Of a stretch of 64,000 nucleotides of DNA, positions 1 through 8,639 are shown in pieces. The DNA lies in contig JAGRDS010000019.1 of NCBI GenBank assembly GCA_020446945.1, positions 1 through 64,000 of the forward strand, given 5' to 3'. This DNA is from Parvularculaceae bacterium (lineage in GTDB: Bacteria > Pseudomonadota > Alphaproteobacteria > Caulobacterales > Parvularculaceae). Within the stretch, counting starts at the first letter, position 1; every line of letters starts with the position of its first letter. Under the pieces are notes generated by a model, which was given only the letters and a program-made list of their open reading frames with translations, was not told the origin of the DNA and ran no database searches. Both the position numbers and the translations under genes were made by a program.

Positions 1-1751
1 GTCTGATAGGCGATCGGCGTCGCGAAGGAACAATTGGCGGCGTAAATGACGGTCAGGACAAGAATGTGCGGATCTATTCCGGCGGTTCTCGCCGCATTGA
101 CGGCGATCGGCGTGAACAGGACGATCGTCGCATTGTTTGACAGAACATTCGTAACGCCCGCGCAGAATATAAAAAACGTCGAGATGAGGACGACGGACCC
201 GAACGGCGCGGCGGCGCCGGCGAAAATATCGCCGATGAGCTTGGCTCCGCCCGTTTCCTGCAGCGCGGCGCCCATGGCGAGCGATGCGCCGATGAGAAGA
301 TAGATCCGGCGATCTATCGTTCGCGCCGCCTGGCGGATGTTGAGGCAGCCGAGCCCGATAATTCCGGCCGCGCCCGCGGTCGCGGCGACCGCAATCGGCA
401 AAAGGCCGGTCGCCGTCGCGGTGACGACGAGAACGAAAACGAGCAGGGAAAGGCGCGCGTTTCGCGCGTCGGGTAGTCCCTGCATCGAGCGTTCCATCAA
501 AACGATGTCGCGATCGGCGCGCAGCGCGCGCAAGTCGTTTATGTCGCCGAGAATTAGCAGAACGTCGCCGGTTTCAAGCCGTATGCGGTTCATCTGCGTG
601 CGCAGCATCCGGCTCCTGCGTTCGACGCCGAGGATGACGCAGTTCGTCTGATAGTGAAAACCGATCTGTCCGATCGTTTGTCCGTTCAGGCGCGAGCCGG
701 GCGCGATTATCGCCTCAACGAGGTTGAGTTGCGCGCGCTGTCCGGGCGTGTCGTCGTCTCCGAGACTTGTTTCCGAAATCACGCCTTCAAGCACGGCGGG
801 CCGGGTTTTGAGGAGATCGGTCAATGCTGCGCGCGTCGCCGCGACGATTACGACATCGCCGAGCCGGAACCTGAATTCCTCGAACGGGGGCAAAATCGCT
901 TCCTCGCGCCGCTGAACCATGCGCACGGTCACATCGGGAAGGTCCGGAAACAGCCCGGCCACGGGGCCGACGCCGATCAGCGGATTGCCGCGCCCGATCA
1001 CGATCTGCGCGATGAACTGCTTGCCTTCGCGATCCGACGTCTGGTCATCGCCCGGGGCGGATCGGCGCGGCAGGGCGCGCCGGCCGTAAGTGGCCAGAAA
1101 CAAAACGCCGACGCCGGCGAGAACAAGGCCCATCGGCGTCAGTTCGAAAAACCCGATTTCACCTCCAGGCACGGTCGAGCGATAGGCTTCGGCGGCGAGA
1201 AGGTTGGTCGACGAACCGATAATCGTCGTCATGCCGCCGAATATCGAAATGAAGGAAAGCGGCATCATCACGCGCGAGGGGGCGATTTTCGCCTGCGCGG
1301 CCATGGCGGCGACGATCGGGATGAACATCACGACGACCGGCGTATTGTTCAAGAACGCGCTGACGATCATCACGATCAGGAACACCGCGATGGTGGTTAT
1401 GAAGGGCTGTTTTTCCTGAAGCGATAAAATTCGTTTGGTCGGATGTTCGAACGCGCCGGACTGGAACATCGCCTGACCGATGACCAGCAGGCCCATGATC
1501 GCAAACAGCGCCGGGCTGGCGAAGCCGTGCAGCAGGATCTCCGGCGTAAGCAGCTCACCGCTCGTCGCCCCCTCTATCGGCGCGAATGCAAAGAGGATGA
1601 GCAATGAGACCAGGCTGCCGAGCGAAACAAGCTCGAGCGAAAAACGGTCGAGGCTGAAAGCGACGACGGTGAAAAGGATGATGGCGAGCGCCGCCCACAT
1701 CTGCCACGGATGCGCCGTCAAAAATGCGATGGCGCTTTCGGTCGCCCCCAT
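1..1751 (-). CDS. SLC13-family anion permease with central TrkA-C domains (3' end off window)
   Basis: The frame opens at an ATG at 1751 and stays open to the left edge, so about 583 residues are visible and the last few are missing. The family consists of sodium- or proton-coupled importers of sulfate or dicarboxylates in the inner membrane. Two pseudo-repeated membrane halves are visible, each with an Asn-Asn-Thr/Ala signature: NNTPVVVMFIP near residue 135 and SNNATIVLFTP near residue 535; GSSTNL follows the first at about 179-184. Between them lies a soluble stretch with two RCK_C/TrkA-C-like segments (for example 'GRGNPLIGVGP' and 'RLETGDVLLILGD'), typical of the sulfate/sulfur-compound subgroup. 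It is divergent from the flavin reductase gene. The family is well supported; the substrate cannot be told. Confidence 0.85.
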   Translation of the reverse strand, partial: MGATESAIAFLTAHPWQMWAALAIILFTVVAFSLDRFSLELVSLGSLVSLLILFAFAPIEGATSGELLTPEILLHGFASPALFAIMGLLVIGQAMFQSGAFEHPTKRILSLQEKQPFITTIAVFLIVMIVSAFLNNTPVVVMFIPIVAAMAAQAKIAPSRVMMPLSFISIFGGMTTIIGSSTNLLAAEAYRSTVPGGEIGFFELTPMGLVLAGVGVLFLATYGRRALPRRSAPGDDQTSDREGKQFIAQIVIGRGNPLIGVGPVAGLFPDLPDVTVRMVQRREEAILPPFEEFRFRLGDVVIVAATRAALTDLLKTRPAVLEGVISETSLGDDDTPGQRAQLNLVEAIIAPGSRLNGQTIGQIGFHYQTNCVILGVERRSRMLRTQMNRIRLETGDVLLILGDINDLRALRADRDIVLMERSMQGLPDARNARLSLLVFVLVVTATATGLLPIAVAATAGAAGIIGLGCLNIRQAARTIDRRIYLLIGASLAMGAALQETGGAKLIGDIFAGAAAPFGSVVLISTFFIFCAGVTNVLSNNATIVLFTPIAVNAARTAGIDPHILVLTVIYAANCSFATPIAYQ

Positions 1752-1900
1752 TCCTCTGTCCTTTTTCCCACGCTCCGCTTTTTATTTGACGTGATTGGTG
1801 CTAACCGCACAAGCCGACCATCAAAGTGATGTTGTATCAACCGGGCGTTACCGGGCGCGCCGCCGAGCCGCCAGCCCATTGAAATGAGGCCGCGGCGCTT

Positions 1901-2383
1901 GTGACCGACCCTTTCCGTCCGCTGAAAGACGCATTCGGGCGCTTCGCCACCGGCGTTTGCGTCGCCGCTTGCGAAAACGGGCGCGGCGGCTTTACGGCGA
2001 TAACGGTCAACTCGTTCACCTCGGTTTCATTGGCGCCGCCTCTCGTCCTGTGGTGCATTGAAAAAAAGGCGTCGGCCTTTGCCGATTTCGACGCAGCGCG
2101 CGCCTATTCGATCAGCGTCCTGAAATCGGATCAAAGAGAAACGTCAGAGCGTTTCGCGCGCCATGAGCCGCCCATGCTTGAGCCGGAGGAGTTCACCGTC
2201 TGGAAAAGCGGGGCGCCGATATTGCGCGACCGGCTGGCCGGTTTTGACTGCGAGATCGTCGATCGCCATCAATCGGGCGATCACGTCATATTGGTCGGGC
2301 GCGTCATCGAGTTTGATTGCGTCGATGGCGCGCCGCTTCTTTATTACGCGAGCAGCTACGCGGACGGGCCGTGTACGGACTAA
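1901..2383 (+). CDS. Flavin reductase domain protein
   Basis: This 160-residue protein has the FMN-binding split-barrel flavin reductase layout: N-terminal 'DAFGRFATGVCVA', then 'ITVNSFTSVSLAPPLVLWC', and the C-terminal 'DHVILVGRVIEFD' segment. Such proteins reduce free FMN or FAD with NAD(P)H and usually supply a two-component monooxygenase. No oxygenase component is next to it, so the partner is unknown. The start is a GTG at 1901 with a weak purine-rich ATGAGG about 10 bases upstream; no ATG fits the conserved N-terminus. The next gene follows after 13 bases and is probably cotranscribed. Confidence 0.85.
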   Translation: MTDPFRPLKDAFGRFATGVCVAACENGRGGFTAITVNSFTSVSLAPPLVLWCIEKKASAFADFDAARAYSISVLKSDQRETSERFARHEPPMLEPEEFTVWKSGAPILRDRLAGFDCEIVDRHQSGDHVILVGRVIEFDCVDGAPLLYYASSYADGPCTD

Positions 2384-2396
2384 TTCGGAGGCGGCG

Positions 2397-3257
2397 ATGA
2401 AGACGGCTTTTCTCGGGCTTGGCGTTATGGGATACCCGATGGCCGGCCATCTGTCAGCCAAAGGGTTCGATGTCGTCGTCTTCAACCGGACAGCGCGCAA
2501 GGCGGCGGCGTGGGTCGCGCAGCACAAGGGCGCGCGCGCCGCATCGCCGGCCGAGGCGGTTGATGGCGCGGACCTCGTATTCACCTGTCTCGGCGATGAC
2601 CCTGACGTTGAGGACGTCCTGGAGAGCGCCCTGCCGTCGATCGGCGCCGGCGCGGTCGTCGTCGATCATACGACGGCCAGCCCCGCGCTCGCCCGCCGTT
2701 TCGCCGAGCGCTTCGCCGCTACCGGCGCGGGGTTCGTCGATGCGCCGGTTTCCGGCGGGCAGGCGGGCGCCGAGAACGGCAGGCTTTCGGTCATGTGCGG
2801 GGGCGAAAGCGGGCATGTCGAACGCGCGCGCGCGGCGATGGACGCCTATGCTTCCAGGATCGTGCATGTCGGGCCGTCGGGGCACGGCCAGCTGTGCAAG
2901 GCCGTCAACCAGATCTGCATCGCCGGCCTGGTCGAGGCGCTGAGCGAGGGCGTTCATTTCGCAAAGGCGGCGGGGCTCGATCTTGAACGGGTATATGAGG
3001 CGATTTCAGGCGGCGCGGCGCAGTCCTGGCAGATGAATAACCGAATGAAGACGATGGCGGCGGACGAATTCGACTTCGGCTTCGCTGTCGACTGGATGCG
3101 CAAGGATCTGCGGATTGCTATCGATGAGGCGCGATCTTGCGGCGCACAATTGCCGGTGACGGCGGTCGTCGATCAGTTTTACGCCGACATTCAGGCCCGC
3201 GGCGGCGGACGATACGATACGTCCTCGCTGATAATGCGTTTGAAAACCGCGACGTAG
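2397..3257 (+). CDS. 3-hydroxyisobutyrate dehydrogenase-like NAD(P)-dependent oxidoreductase
   Basis: This 286-residue protein belongs to the beta-hydroxyacid dehydrogenase family (MmsB, GarR, GLYR1). It has the N-terminal Rossmann motif GLGVMGYPMAGHL, the substrate-binding signature 'DAPVSGGQAGAENG', and the catalytic lysine in 'GQLCKAVNQ'. Members oxidise 3-hydroxyisobutyrate or reduce tartronate/succinic semialdehyde. Genes for valine catabolism (BCKDH, HIBCH, mmsA) lie elsewhere in the window, which favours 3-hydroxyisobutyrate, but the sequence alone does not settle the substrate. The ATG at 2397 has a CGGAG element 6 bases upstream and opens at the Rossmann fold. The frame extends further upstream, but that part overlaps the flavin reductase and is not family sequence. 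Confidence 0.88.
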   Translation: MKTAFLGLGVMGYPMAGHLSAKGFDVVVFNRTARKAAAWVAQHKGARAASPAEAVDGADLVFTCLGDDPDVEDVLESALPSIGAGAVVVDHTTASPALARRFAERFAATGAGFVDAPVSGGQAGAENGRLSVMCGGESGHVERARAAMDAYASRIVHVGPSGHGQLCKAVNQICIAGLVEALSEGVHFAKAAGLDLERVYEAISGGAAQSWQMNNRMKTMAADEFDFGFAVDWMRKDLRIAIDEARSCGAQLPVTAVVDQFYADIQARGGGRYDTSSLIMRLKTAT

Positions 3258-3421
3258 GGCGGAATTCCGGGGCCTGTCCGTCGCCGCGAAAAAATATTTC
3301 TAGTTGGTCATATTCGCCTCGACTCTTATCGATTCGAATTGTAATTATATAACCCTCTGTCGGGATGGGTGGTTCGGCGGGGTGTCAGTCAGACGTTCGT
3401 TTACGAAGGGCGCGTAAAACG

Positions 3422-3604
3422 ATGCTATCGATCGCTGCGACGGTCGGCTTGGTGAGTTTGGGGCTCCTGCTGATCGCGGTTATCGGTTTGCTTCGCCAGC
3501 TTGGTGCGGGCGAAGCGGCCAAAGGCCTCCTTTTTCTAACCGGCGCTATTTTCATGGTCGTTCTTGCATCGACCTATGTTCCGGTGCTGATCACAGGATT
3601 TTAG
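3422..3604 (+). CDS. Small two-helix membrane protein, function unknown
   Basis: A 60-residue protein begins at ATG 3422 with two hydrophobic helices ('VGLVSLGLLLIAVIGLL' and 'LLFLTGAIFMVVLASTYVPV') joined by a short polar loop, RQLGAGEAAKG. I do not recognise a family. The frame can be extended to 3365, but the extra residues are charged and unlike a leader. Upstream, 3290-3360 is noticeably AT-rich for this genome and may hold its promoter. The clean helix-loop-helix pattern is the main support that it is real. Confidence 0.5.
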   Translation: MLSIAATVGLVSLGLLLIAVIGLLRQLGAGEAAKGLLFLTGAIFMVVLASTYVPVLITGF

Positions 3605-3693
3605 GCGCGAAGTCGACCGCTTTCGGGCCGTCCGCTTAGGCGACGACGTCCGCGTGCGCCGCGCGCAGCGTTTTTGCCGCTGCGCGTATCTTA

Positions 3694-3777
3694 TGCGCGC
3701 TGCGGGCCCTTATTTGCGCTGCTGCGGGCAATATCTGCGTTGCTGCGCAATGCGATTGCGATGAGGTTTTGCGCATC
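3694..3777. repeat. Imperfect direct repeats with exact 21-bp period upstream of the acyl-CoA dehydrogenase gene
   Basis: TGCG recurs at 3694, 3715, 3736 and 3757, each 21 bases apart. The first three units share the core TGCG(C/T)..GCTGCGGGC/GCTGCGC and the fourth is weaker. The array lies in the 207-base gap between the small membrane protein gene and the acyl-CoA dehydrogenase start, ending about 35 bases before that ATG. A period of two helical turns would place equivalent faces on the same side of the DNA, as in operators. The rest of the gap (3605-3811) shows no gene. Confidence 0.55.
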
Positions 3778-3811
3778 GCACAATAGTTTCCGCTTGGACT
3801 CCGGAGGCTAT

Positions 3812-4969
3812 ATGTCAGCGCTGCAAACGGCGACTCCCGCCTGGAAAACCGACGACCTCGCTCTCTTTGAGGATGAAGTCTACAAATTCTTCCGCCGCGA
3901 GCTTTATCCGCATGTCGAAACCTGGCGCGAGCAGGGCGTGGTTGATCGCTGGGCGTGGGAGAAGGCCGGCGAGGCCGGCCTTTTGTGCATGTCGATGCCG
4001 GAGGAATATGGCGGGGCCGGCGGCACTTTCGCGCATGAGCAGATTTTTTGCGAACAGCAGGTCAGGGCGGGCGTTGAGGGGTTTGGGGCCGGCCTGCATA
4101 ATTGCATCGTCGCGCCGTATATCCTCCATTACGGCTCCGAGGAGCAGAAGCGCCGCTGGCTGCCGAGAATGGCGAAGGGCGAATTGATCGGCGCCATTGC
4201 GATGACGGAGCCCGGAACGGGATCGGACCTGCAAGCCGTCAAAACGACTGCGATCCGCAAGGGCGAACAATATGTCATAAATGGATCGAAGACGTTCATC
4301 ACGAACGGCCAGAGCGCCAATCTGATAATTGTCGTTGCGAAAACCGATCCGGGCGAGGGCGCAAAAGGCGTTTCGCTTATGGTTGTGGAAACGGATGAAG
4401 TCGATGGATTTCGCCGCGGACGAAATCTGAAAAAACTCGGCAACAAGGCGCAGGATACTTCGGAGCTTTTTTTCGACGACGTAAAAGTTCCGAGTGAAAA
4501 TCTTCTGGGCGGCGGCGAGGGAATGGGCTTCGTTCAGCTTATGCAGCAATTGCCGCAGGAGCGATTGCAGATTGCGGTTATCGCTATCGCGGTCATCGAA
4601 CGCGCCCTGGAGCTGACAATCAATTACACGAAAGAACGCCACGCTTTCGGACGGCCGATTTTCAATTTCCAGAACACGCAATTCAAGCTCGCAGAGTGCA
4701 AGGCGAAAGCGACGATGGCGCGCGTGTTCGTAGACTATTGCACGGGACTTCTGATCGACGGAAAGCTTGACGCGGCGACGGCTTCGATGGCGAAGATGCT
4801 GCTGACGGAGCTGGAAAACGAAGTCGTCGATGAGTGCCTCCAACTTCATGGAGGTTACGGCTACATGGATGAGTACCCGATCAGCCGCATGTACGCCGAT
4901 GCGCGCGTTCAGCGCATTTACGGCGGAACGAATGAAATCATGAAGCTGCTGATTGCGCGGTCCATCTGA
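3812..4969 (+). CDS. Acyl-CoA dehydrogenase, LCAD-like
   Basis: This 385-residue FAD enzyme carries out alpha,beta-dehydrogenation of an acyl-CoA thioester and passes electrons to ETF. It has 'AMTEPGTGSDL' at about 130-140, the 'QLHGGYGYM' segment and the C-terminal 'RIYGGTNEIM'. Where MCAD-type enzymes have catalytic Glu before Gly-Thr, this protein has Gly (residue 371). Instead it has Glu250 in 'LMQQLPQERL', the position used by long-chain and isovaleryl-CoA dehydrogenases. The overall pattern is closest to LCAD. The start at 3812 follows CCGGAGG with 6 bases of spacing. The next gene overlaps its stop as TGATG, so the two are probably translationally coupled. Confidence 0.92.
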   Translation: MSALQTATPAWKTDDLALFEDEVYKFFRRELYPHVETWREQGVVDRWAWEKAGEAGLLCMSMPEEYGGAGGTFAHEQIFCEQQVRAGVEGFGAGLHNCIVAPYILHYGSEEQKRRWLPRMAKGELIGAIAMTEPGTGSDLQAVKTTAIRKGEQYVINGSKTFITNGQSANLIIVVAKTDPGEGAKGVSLMVVETDEVDGFRRGRNLKKLGNKAQDTSELFFDDVKVPSENLLGGGEGMGFVQLMQQLPQERLQIAVIAIAVIERALELTINYTKERHAFGRPIFNFQNTQFKLAECKAKATMARVFVDYCTGLLIDGKLDAATASMAKMLLTELENEVVDECLQLHGGYGYMDEYPISRMYADARVQRIYGGTNEIMKLLIARSI

Positions 4970-5817
4970 TGGAGATTTCCGGGAAAACCGTATGGGTGAC
5001 CGGCGCATCGAGCGGTATCGGCGAGGCGGTCTCCAAAGAATTTATCACGCGCGGCGCCAGCGTTGTTTTGTCGGCGCGGCGCAGAAGCGAACTTGAACGG
5101 GTCGCCGGCGAGGCCGGCGGCGAAACGCTGATCCTTCCCTTTGACGCGACCGATTTTGCGGCGCTTCCCGGCGCGGTCGATCAGGCGTTGAATTGGCGCG
5201 GCGGAGTCGATTTCCTGTTCAATAACGCCGGCGTCAGCCAGCGAAGCCTGGCGCTTGATACGTCATTCGATGTTTATCGCCGCATTATGGAAATCGACTT
5301 TTTCGCGCCGCTTCGCCTGACGCAGCTCGTCCTGCCCTCCATGGTCGCGCGACGTTCCGGTCATATTTCGATTGTCAGCTCGATCGCTGGAAAGGTGGGC
5401 GCGCCGCTGCGCACGGCGTATTGCGCGGCGAAACATGCCTGTATCGGCTATTTCGACGCGCTGCGCGCCGAAATCGAAAAACCCTACGGCGTTTCGGTTT
5501 GCGTCATTACGCCCGGTTCGGTTCGAACTTCGGTTGCGGCGAATGCGATGACGGGCGACGGGTCGGCGCGCGGGCGTTCGGACCGCAATATCGACAATGG
5601 AATGGCGCCGGAAAAGGCGGCCGGGATCATCCTGGACGGAATCAATTCGGGGCGCCGCGAAATCGTCGTCGCCGAAGGGATGGAGCTTGCGGCGCTTGAA
5701 ATGCGCGCAAAAGACCCCCGATCGCTGTTCGATTTCGTCGCAGAGGAGGGTGCGCGTCTCGCTGCGGCCCGCGAAGCGGGACTGTCGATCGAGCCGGCGC
5801 AAATTCGCGAAGACTGA
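4969..5817 (+). CDS. Short-chain dehydrogenase/reductase coupled to the acyl-CoA dehydrogenase
   Basis: This is a 282-residue classical SDR. It has the nucleotide motif TGASSGIGEA near the N-terminus, 'NNAGVSQRS' near 86-94, catalytic Ser in 'SIVSSIAGK' and the YxxxK pair in 'AYCAAKHA'. The long C-terminal tail and the 'NNAGVSQRSLALDT' wording resemble the DHRS7 group of lipid or steroid carbonyl reductases. Its ATG uses the A of the preceding TGA. With the LCAD-like gene it may act on a fatty acyl or branched-chain intermediate; that is inferred from position only. Confidence 0.88.
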   Translation: MEISGKTVWVTGASSGIGEAVSKEFITRGASVVLSARRRSELERVAGEAGGETLILPFDATDFAALPGAVDQALNWRGGVDFLFNNAGVSQRSLALDTSFDVYRRIMEIDFFAPLRLTQLVLPSMVARRSGHISIVSSIAGKVGAPLRTAYCAAKHACIGYFDALRAEIEKPYGVSVCVITPGSVRTSVAANAMTGDGSARGRSDRNIDNGMAPEKAAGIILDGINSGRREIVVAEGMELAALEMRAKDPRSLFDFVAEEGARLAAAREAGLSIEPAQIRED

Positions 5818-5865
5818 AGCGGCCAAAGCGGCTTTACGGCCGGTGAATCAGCTAGAATTGCGTCG

Positions 5866-6498
5866 ATGGACACGCAAGCGGTTTTCGCCGCGCTCAACAT
5901 ATTGGGACTTTTCGTCTTCGCCGTTTCAGGGGCGCTCACCGCGCTCAGAAACGATCTCGACATTTTGAGCGTCATGATGATCGCATTCGTTACGGGCGTC
6001 GGGGGCGGGACCATTCGCGATGTCCTGCTCGGCGAGTTCCCGGTCTGGTGGATACGCGATGCGGGCGCGGTGACGGTTTGCATCGCCGGCGCGATCGCCG
6101 CGATGGTCGCGCAGCCTGTTTTCGCTTCAAGACTGAAAGCGCTTATCTGGGCGGATGCGCTCGGTCTCGCCGTGTTTTCGATTTTGGGTACGCAAGCCGC
6201 ACTCGCCTCCCACGCGCCGGCGCTGATTGCGATTTTCATGGGCGCCGTCTCGGCGACTTTCGGCGGCCTGATCCGCGACGTCCTGCTCGGCGAGCCGTCG
6301 CTGTTCATGAAGCAGGACGTTTACGTAACCGCGGCGCTGGCCGGCGCCGGCGCTTATATCGGGCTTGTCGCACTTGGAATGGGCGCCGCATACGCCGCGC
6401 CGATCGCCGCGCTCGCCGGTTTTTTGATTCGCGCCGCGGCAATCGTCTTCAACATATCCGTACCGAAAGTCGGCCGCCCGCGGCGCGGCGAACTATAG
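5866..6498 (+). CDS. TRIC-type (UPF0126/YicG-like) membrane protein
   Basis: This 210-residue protein is almost entirely hydrophobic with about seven membrane segments. It contains two copies of the family's glycine-rich kink motif: 'GVGGGTIRDVLLGEFP' near residue 45 and 'ATFGGLIRDVLLGEPS' near residue 130. Each half has three helices, matching prokaryotic homologues of trimeric intracellular cation channels. Bacterial members form potassium-permeable or amino-acid-related channels; the physiological role here is unknown. It stands alone, 48 bases after the SDR gene. Confidence 0.88.
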   Translation: MDTQAVFAALNILGLFVFAVSGALTALRNDLDILSVMMIAFVTGVGGGTIRDVLLGEFPVWWIRDAGAVTVCIAGAIAAMVAQPVFASRLKALIWADALGLAVFSILGTQAALASHAPALIAIFMGAVSATFGGLIRDVLLGEPSLFMKQDVYVTAALAGAGAYIGLVALGMGAAYAAPIAALAGFLIRAAAIVFNISVPKVGRPRRGEL

Positions 6499-6625
6499 CC
6501 CGCCCCGAACGGAACGGCCGGACGTCGAAAGGGCCGCTGCGCCGGAATGCGCCGCCTTTGCGGTTTCGCAAATTCGTCCCCGGGTCTTGCGAACGCCCGG
6601 CGATCGGCTATCTAGAGGCCGCCGA

Positions 6626-6699
6626 GCGGGTATAGCTCAATGGTAGAGCCGTAGCCTTCCAAGCTAAAGACGCGGGTTCGATTCCCGCTACCCGCTCCA
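6626..6699 (+). tRNA. tRNA-Gly (anticodon TCC)
   Basis: A complete cloverleaf can be folded. The acceptor stem is GCGGGTA (6626-6632) with TACCCGC (6689-6695). The D arm is GCTC/GAGC, and the anticodon loop CTTCCAA places TCC at 6658-6660. The T arm is GCGGG-TTCGATT-CCCGC (6672-6688). The discriminator T and an encoded CCA end at 6699. The top pair of the anticodon stem (G6651-A6667) is mismatched. It reads GGA and, by wobble, GGG. Confidence 0.97.
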
Positions 6700-6826
6700 T
6701 TCACCCGAACTTATTGATTCTGCATTCAAAAATACCGCGATTGCGGAGCGGTCGCGATGACGTTGACCGGATATTTACAAAGGCGGCGTTAACTACTTCG
6801 TCAGGCGCGTGGCGAGGGAGACAGAA

Positions 6827-8578
6827 TTGCTTACGGCGGCGGTCGGCTCGTTTGAAAGGTATTTGCGCATCGACGCGCAGAAGCCGGCCGAATCGCTGAT
6901 GCGTATTCGAGCAGTCTACGCCATCGGTATCATGATGATCGTGTCGCAGTCGGTCTCCATGATCGTGATGCGTCATACCTATGGGCGCTGGACCTATGAT
7001 CATGCGATTTCCCTGATCGCCTGCCTCGTCGTTTTCGCCCTGGTCAATCTTGTTCGCTACTACAAGAATACAGCGTTTTACGCGGCGTTTTTTGCGGTGC
7101 TGATGATCGGCGGAACGCTGGCGTCCGCGCTGCCCGATCATACAGGCATCAATTCCGCAATGATCCCTGTTCTGACGATTGCGCCGACAATGTGCGCCTT
7201 TATGGCCGGACGCCGCGCGGCGATCGCATTTTTCCTGGTCGGCGCCGCGCTGCTGGCCTTCCTTTATTCTGTGTCGATAACGAATCCGCCGCAGATGATT
7301 GACGGCGATTACCGGCGGGAAACGAACCGGTTGATCCAGGGTTCGTTCGCGATGACGCTTTCAATGCTGGTTTCGGTGTTTGTGAGCGAACGGATTTACC
7401 TCCTCGTCGCAGAATTGCGCGAAGCGGCCGAACGGGCGAGGAAGGCAGAAGCGGCGACGGCGGAATTCTTCGCCAAGATCAGCCATGAAGTCCGTACGCC
7501 GCTGAACGGCGTCGTCGGTCTCGCCGAAGCGCTCGGCGGACGCGACCTCGCGGAACCGGAAAAGCGCCTCGCCGACACCATTCGCAGGTCCGGCGATTCC
7601 CTGGTCAGGATTTTGAACGACGTCCTTGATCTTTCGAAGATTGACGCCGGAAAATTGTCGATCGATCCACAGCCGACTTCAGTCCGGCTCATGCTGGAGG
7701 GCGTTGTCGAAAGCTGGCGTGAGAGCGCGCGCGCCAAGGGGCTGGAGATCGCGTGTTCGATAAGCAAGGCGGCGCCTGAGCGCTTGCTGATCGACGATTT
7801 GCGTGTTTCGCAGATCTTGCAGAACCTAGTATCGAATGCGGTGAAATTCACCGAAAGCGGGCGGATCGACGTCAGTCTCGAAGCTGCGCAATTGGCCGAC
7901 CGGACCTTTCGGCTTGAGTTTCGCGTTAGCGATACGGGCGCGGGCGTTGAGGCGTCGATGATCGAGAAGATCTTCAATCGGTTCGATCAGGGGCGGATGG
8001 ATACGACGCGGCGTTTCGGGGGAACCGGGCTCGGCCTTCCGATTTGCCGCGAACTGGCCTCGCTCATGGGCGGTTGCGTCGGCGTTGAACGCACCGGCCC
8101 GAACGGGTCGGTGTTCCTGTTCACGCTGATTGCGCGCGCCGCGGAAGACGAACGCGGCCAATGTGCGCCGGCGGATGAGTTCGCCGGCGATTTTTCCGCC
8201 ATGCGCGTTCTGGTCGCCGATGACAATGAGGTGAACCGGCTGGTCATGCGCGAACTGCTGAAGACGATCGGGGTCGACGCCGAATTTGTCGATGACGGGC
8301 GGCCTTGCGTCGATGCGGCGTCGGCGCGCCCGTTTGACGTTATCTTCCTCGATAAGGAAATGCCGGGGATGAGCGGGCTTGAAGCTGCGCGCAACATTCG
8401 CGACGGCGCGGGCCCGTCCGCCTCCGCGATCATGGTCGTCGCCACCGGCGATGACAGGCTGCGGGACGATCCGCAACTCGCCGCGTCCGGCATCGACGAC
8501 TGGCTTGTCAAGCCAGTCACCCTCTCATCGCTTGCGGGCGTGCTGCGCCGCGCCGAGGCGTCGAAGGCGGCGGCCTGA
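6827..8578 (+). CDS. Membrane hybrid histidine kinase with C-terminal receiver
   Basis: About 583 residues. The N-terminal 200 residues hold about six hydrophobic helices (a MASE-like sensor with no large periplasmic domain). They are followed by a HisKA domain with phospho-acceptor His in 'ISHEVRTPLNG', a HATPase_c domain ending in 'RRFGGTGLGLPICREL', and a receiver with Asp in 'DVIFLDKEMPG'. It is probably an autokinase that passes phosphate to its own receiver and then to a phosphotransferase encoded elsewhere. I chose TTG 6827 because GAGGGAG lies exactly 6 bases upstream; GTG 6809 would add six residues but has only a weak AGG. No response-regulator gene is adjacent. Confidence 0.87.
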   Translation: MLTAAVGSFERYLRIDAQKPAESLMRIRAVYAIGIMMIVSQSVSMIVMRHTYGRWTYDHAISLIACLVVFALVNLVRYYKNTAFYAAFFAVLMIGGTLASALPDHTGINSAMIPVLTIAPTMCAFMAGRRAAIAFFLVGAALLAFLYSVSITNPPQMIDGDYRRETNRLIQGSFAMTLSMLVSVFVSERIYLLVAELREAAERARKAEAATAEFFAKISHEVRTPLNGVVGLAEALGGRDLAEPEKRLADTIRRSGDSLVRILNDVLDLSKIDAGKLSIDPQPTSVRLMLEGVVESWRESARAKGLEIACSISKAAPERLLIDDLRVSQILQNLVSNAVKFTESGRIDVSLEAAQLADRTFRLEFRVSDTGAGVEASMIEKIFNRFDQGRMDTTRRFGGTGLGLPICRELASLMGGCVGVERTGPNGSVFLFTLIARAAEDERGQCAPADEFAGDFSAMRVLVADDNEVNRLVMRELLKTIGVDAEFVDDGRPCVDAASARPFDVIFLDKEMPGMSGLEAARNIRDGAGPSASAIMVVATGDDRLRDDPQLAASGIDDWLVKPVTLSSLAGVLRRAEASKAAA

Positions 8579-8639
8579 ACGATATTGCGTTCAAAAGAGA
8601 CGGTTTGAACTCGACGCGGGACCGAGTAGAACCCTTCGC

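Noticed and set aside
2163-2396. Upstream extension of the 3-hydroxyisobutyrate dehydrogenase-like frame
   Set aside because: The extra 78 residues overlap the flavin reductase gene in another frame; the Rossmann motif begins right after ATG 2397, which has its own ribosome site.
3815-5008. 397-codon open frame antisense to the acyl-CoA dehydrogenase gene
   Set aside because: Composition is Arg/His-rich and featureless, as expected for an antisense frame of a GC-rich gene; the sense strand encodes a complete acyl-CoA dehydrogenase.
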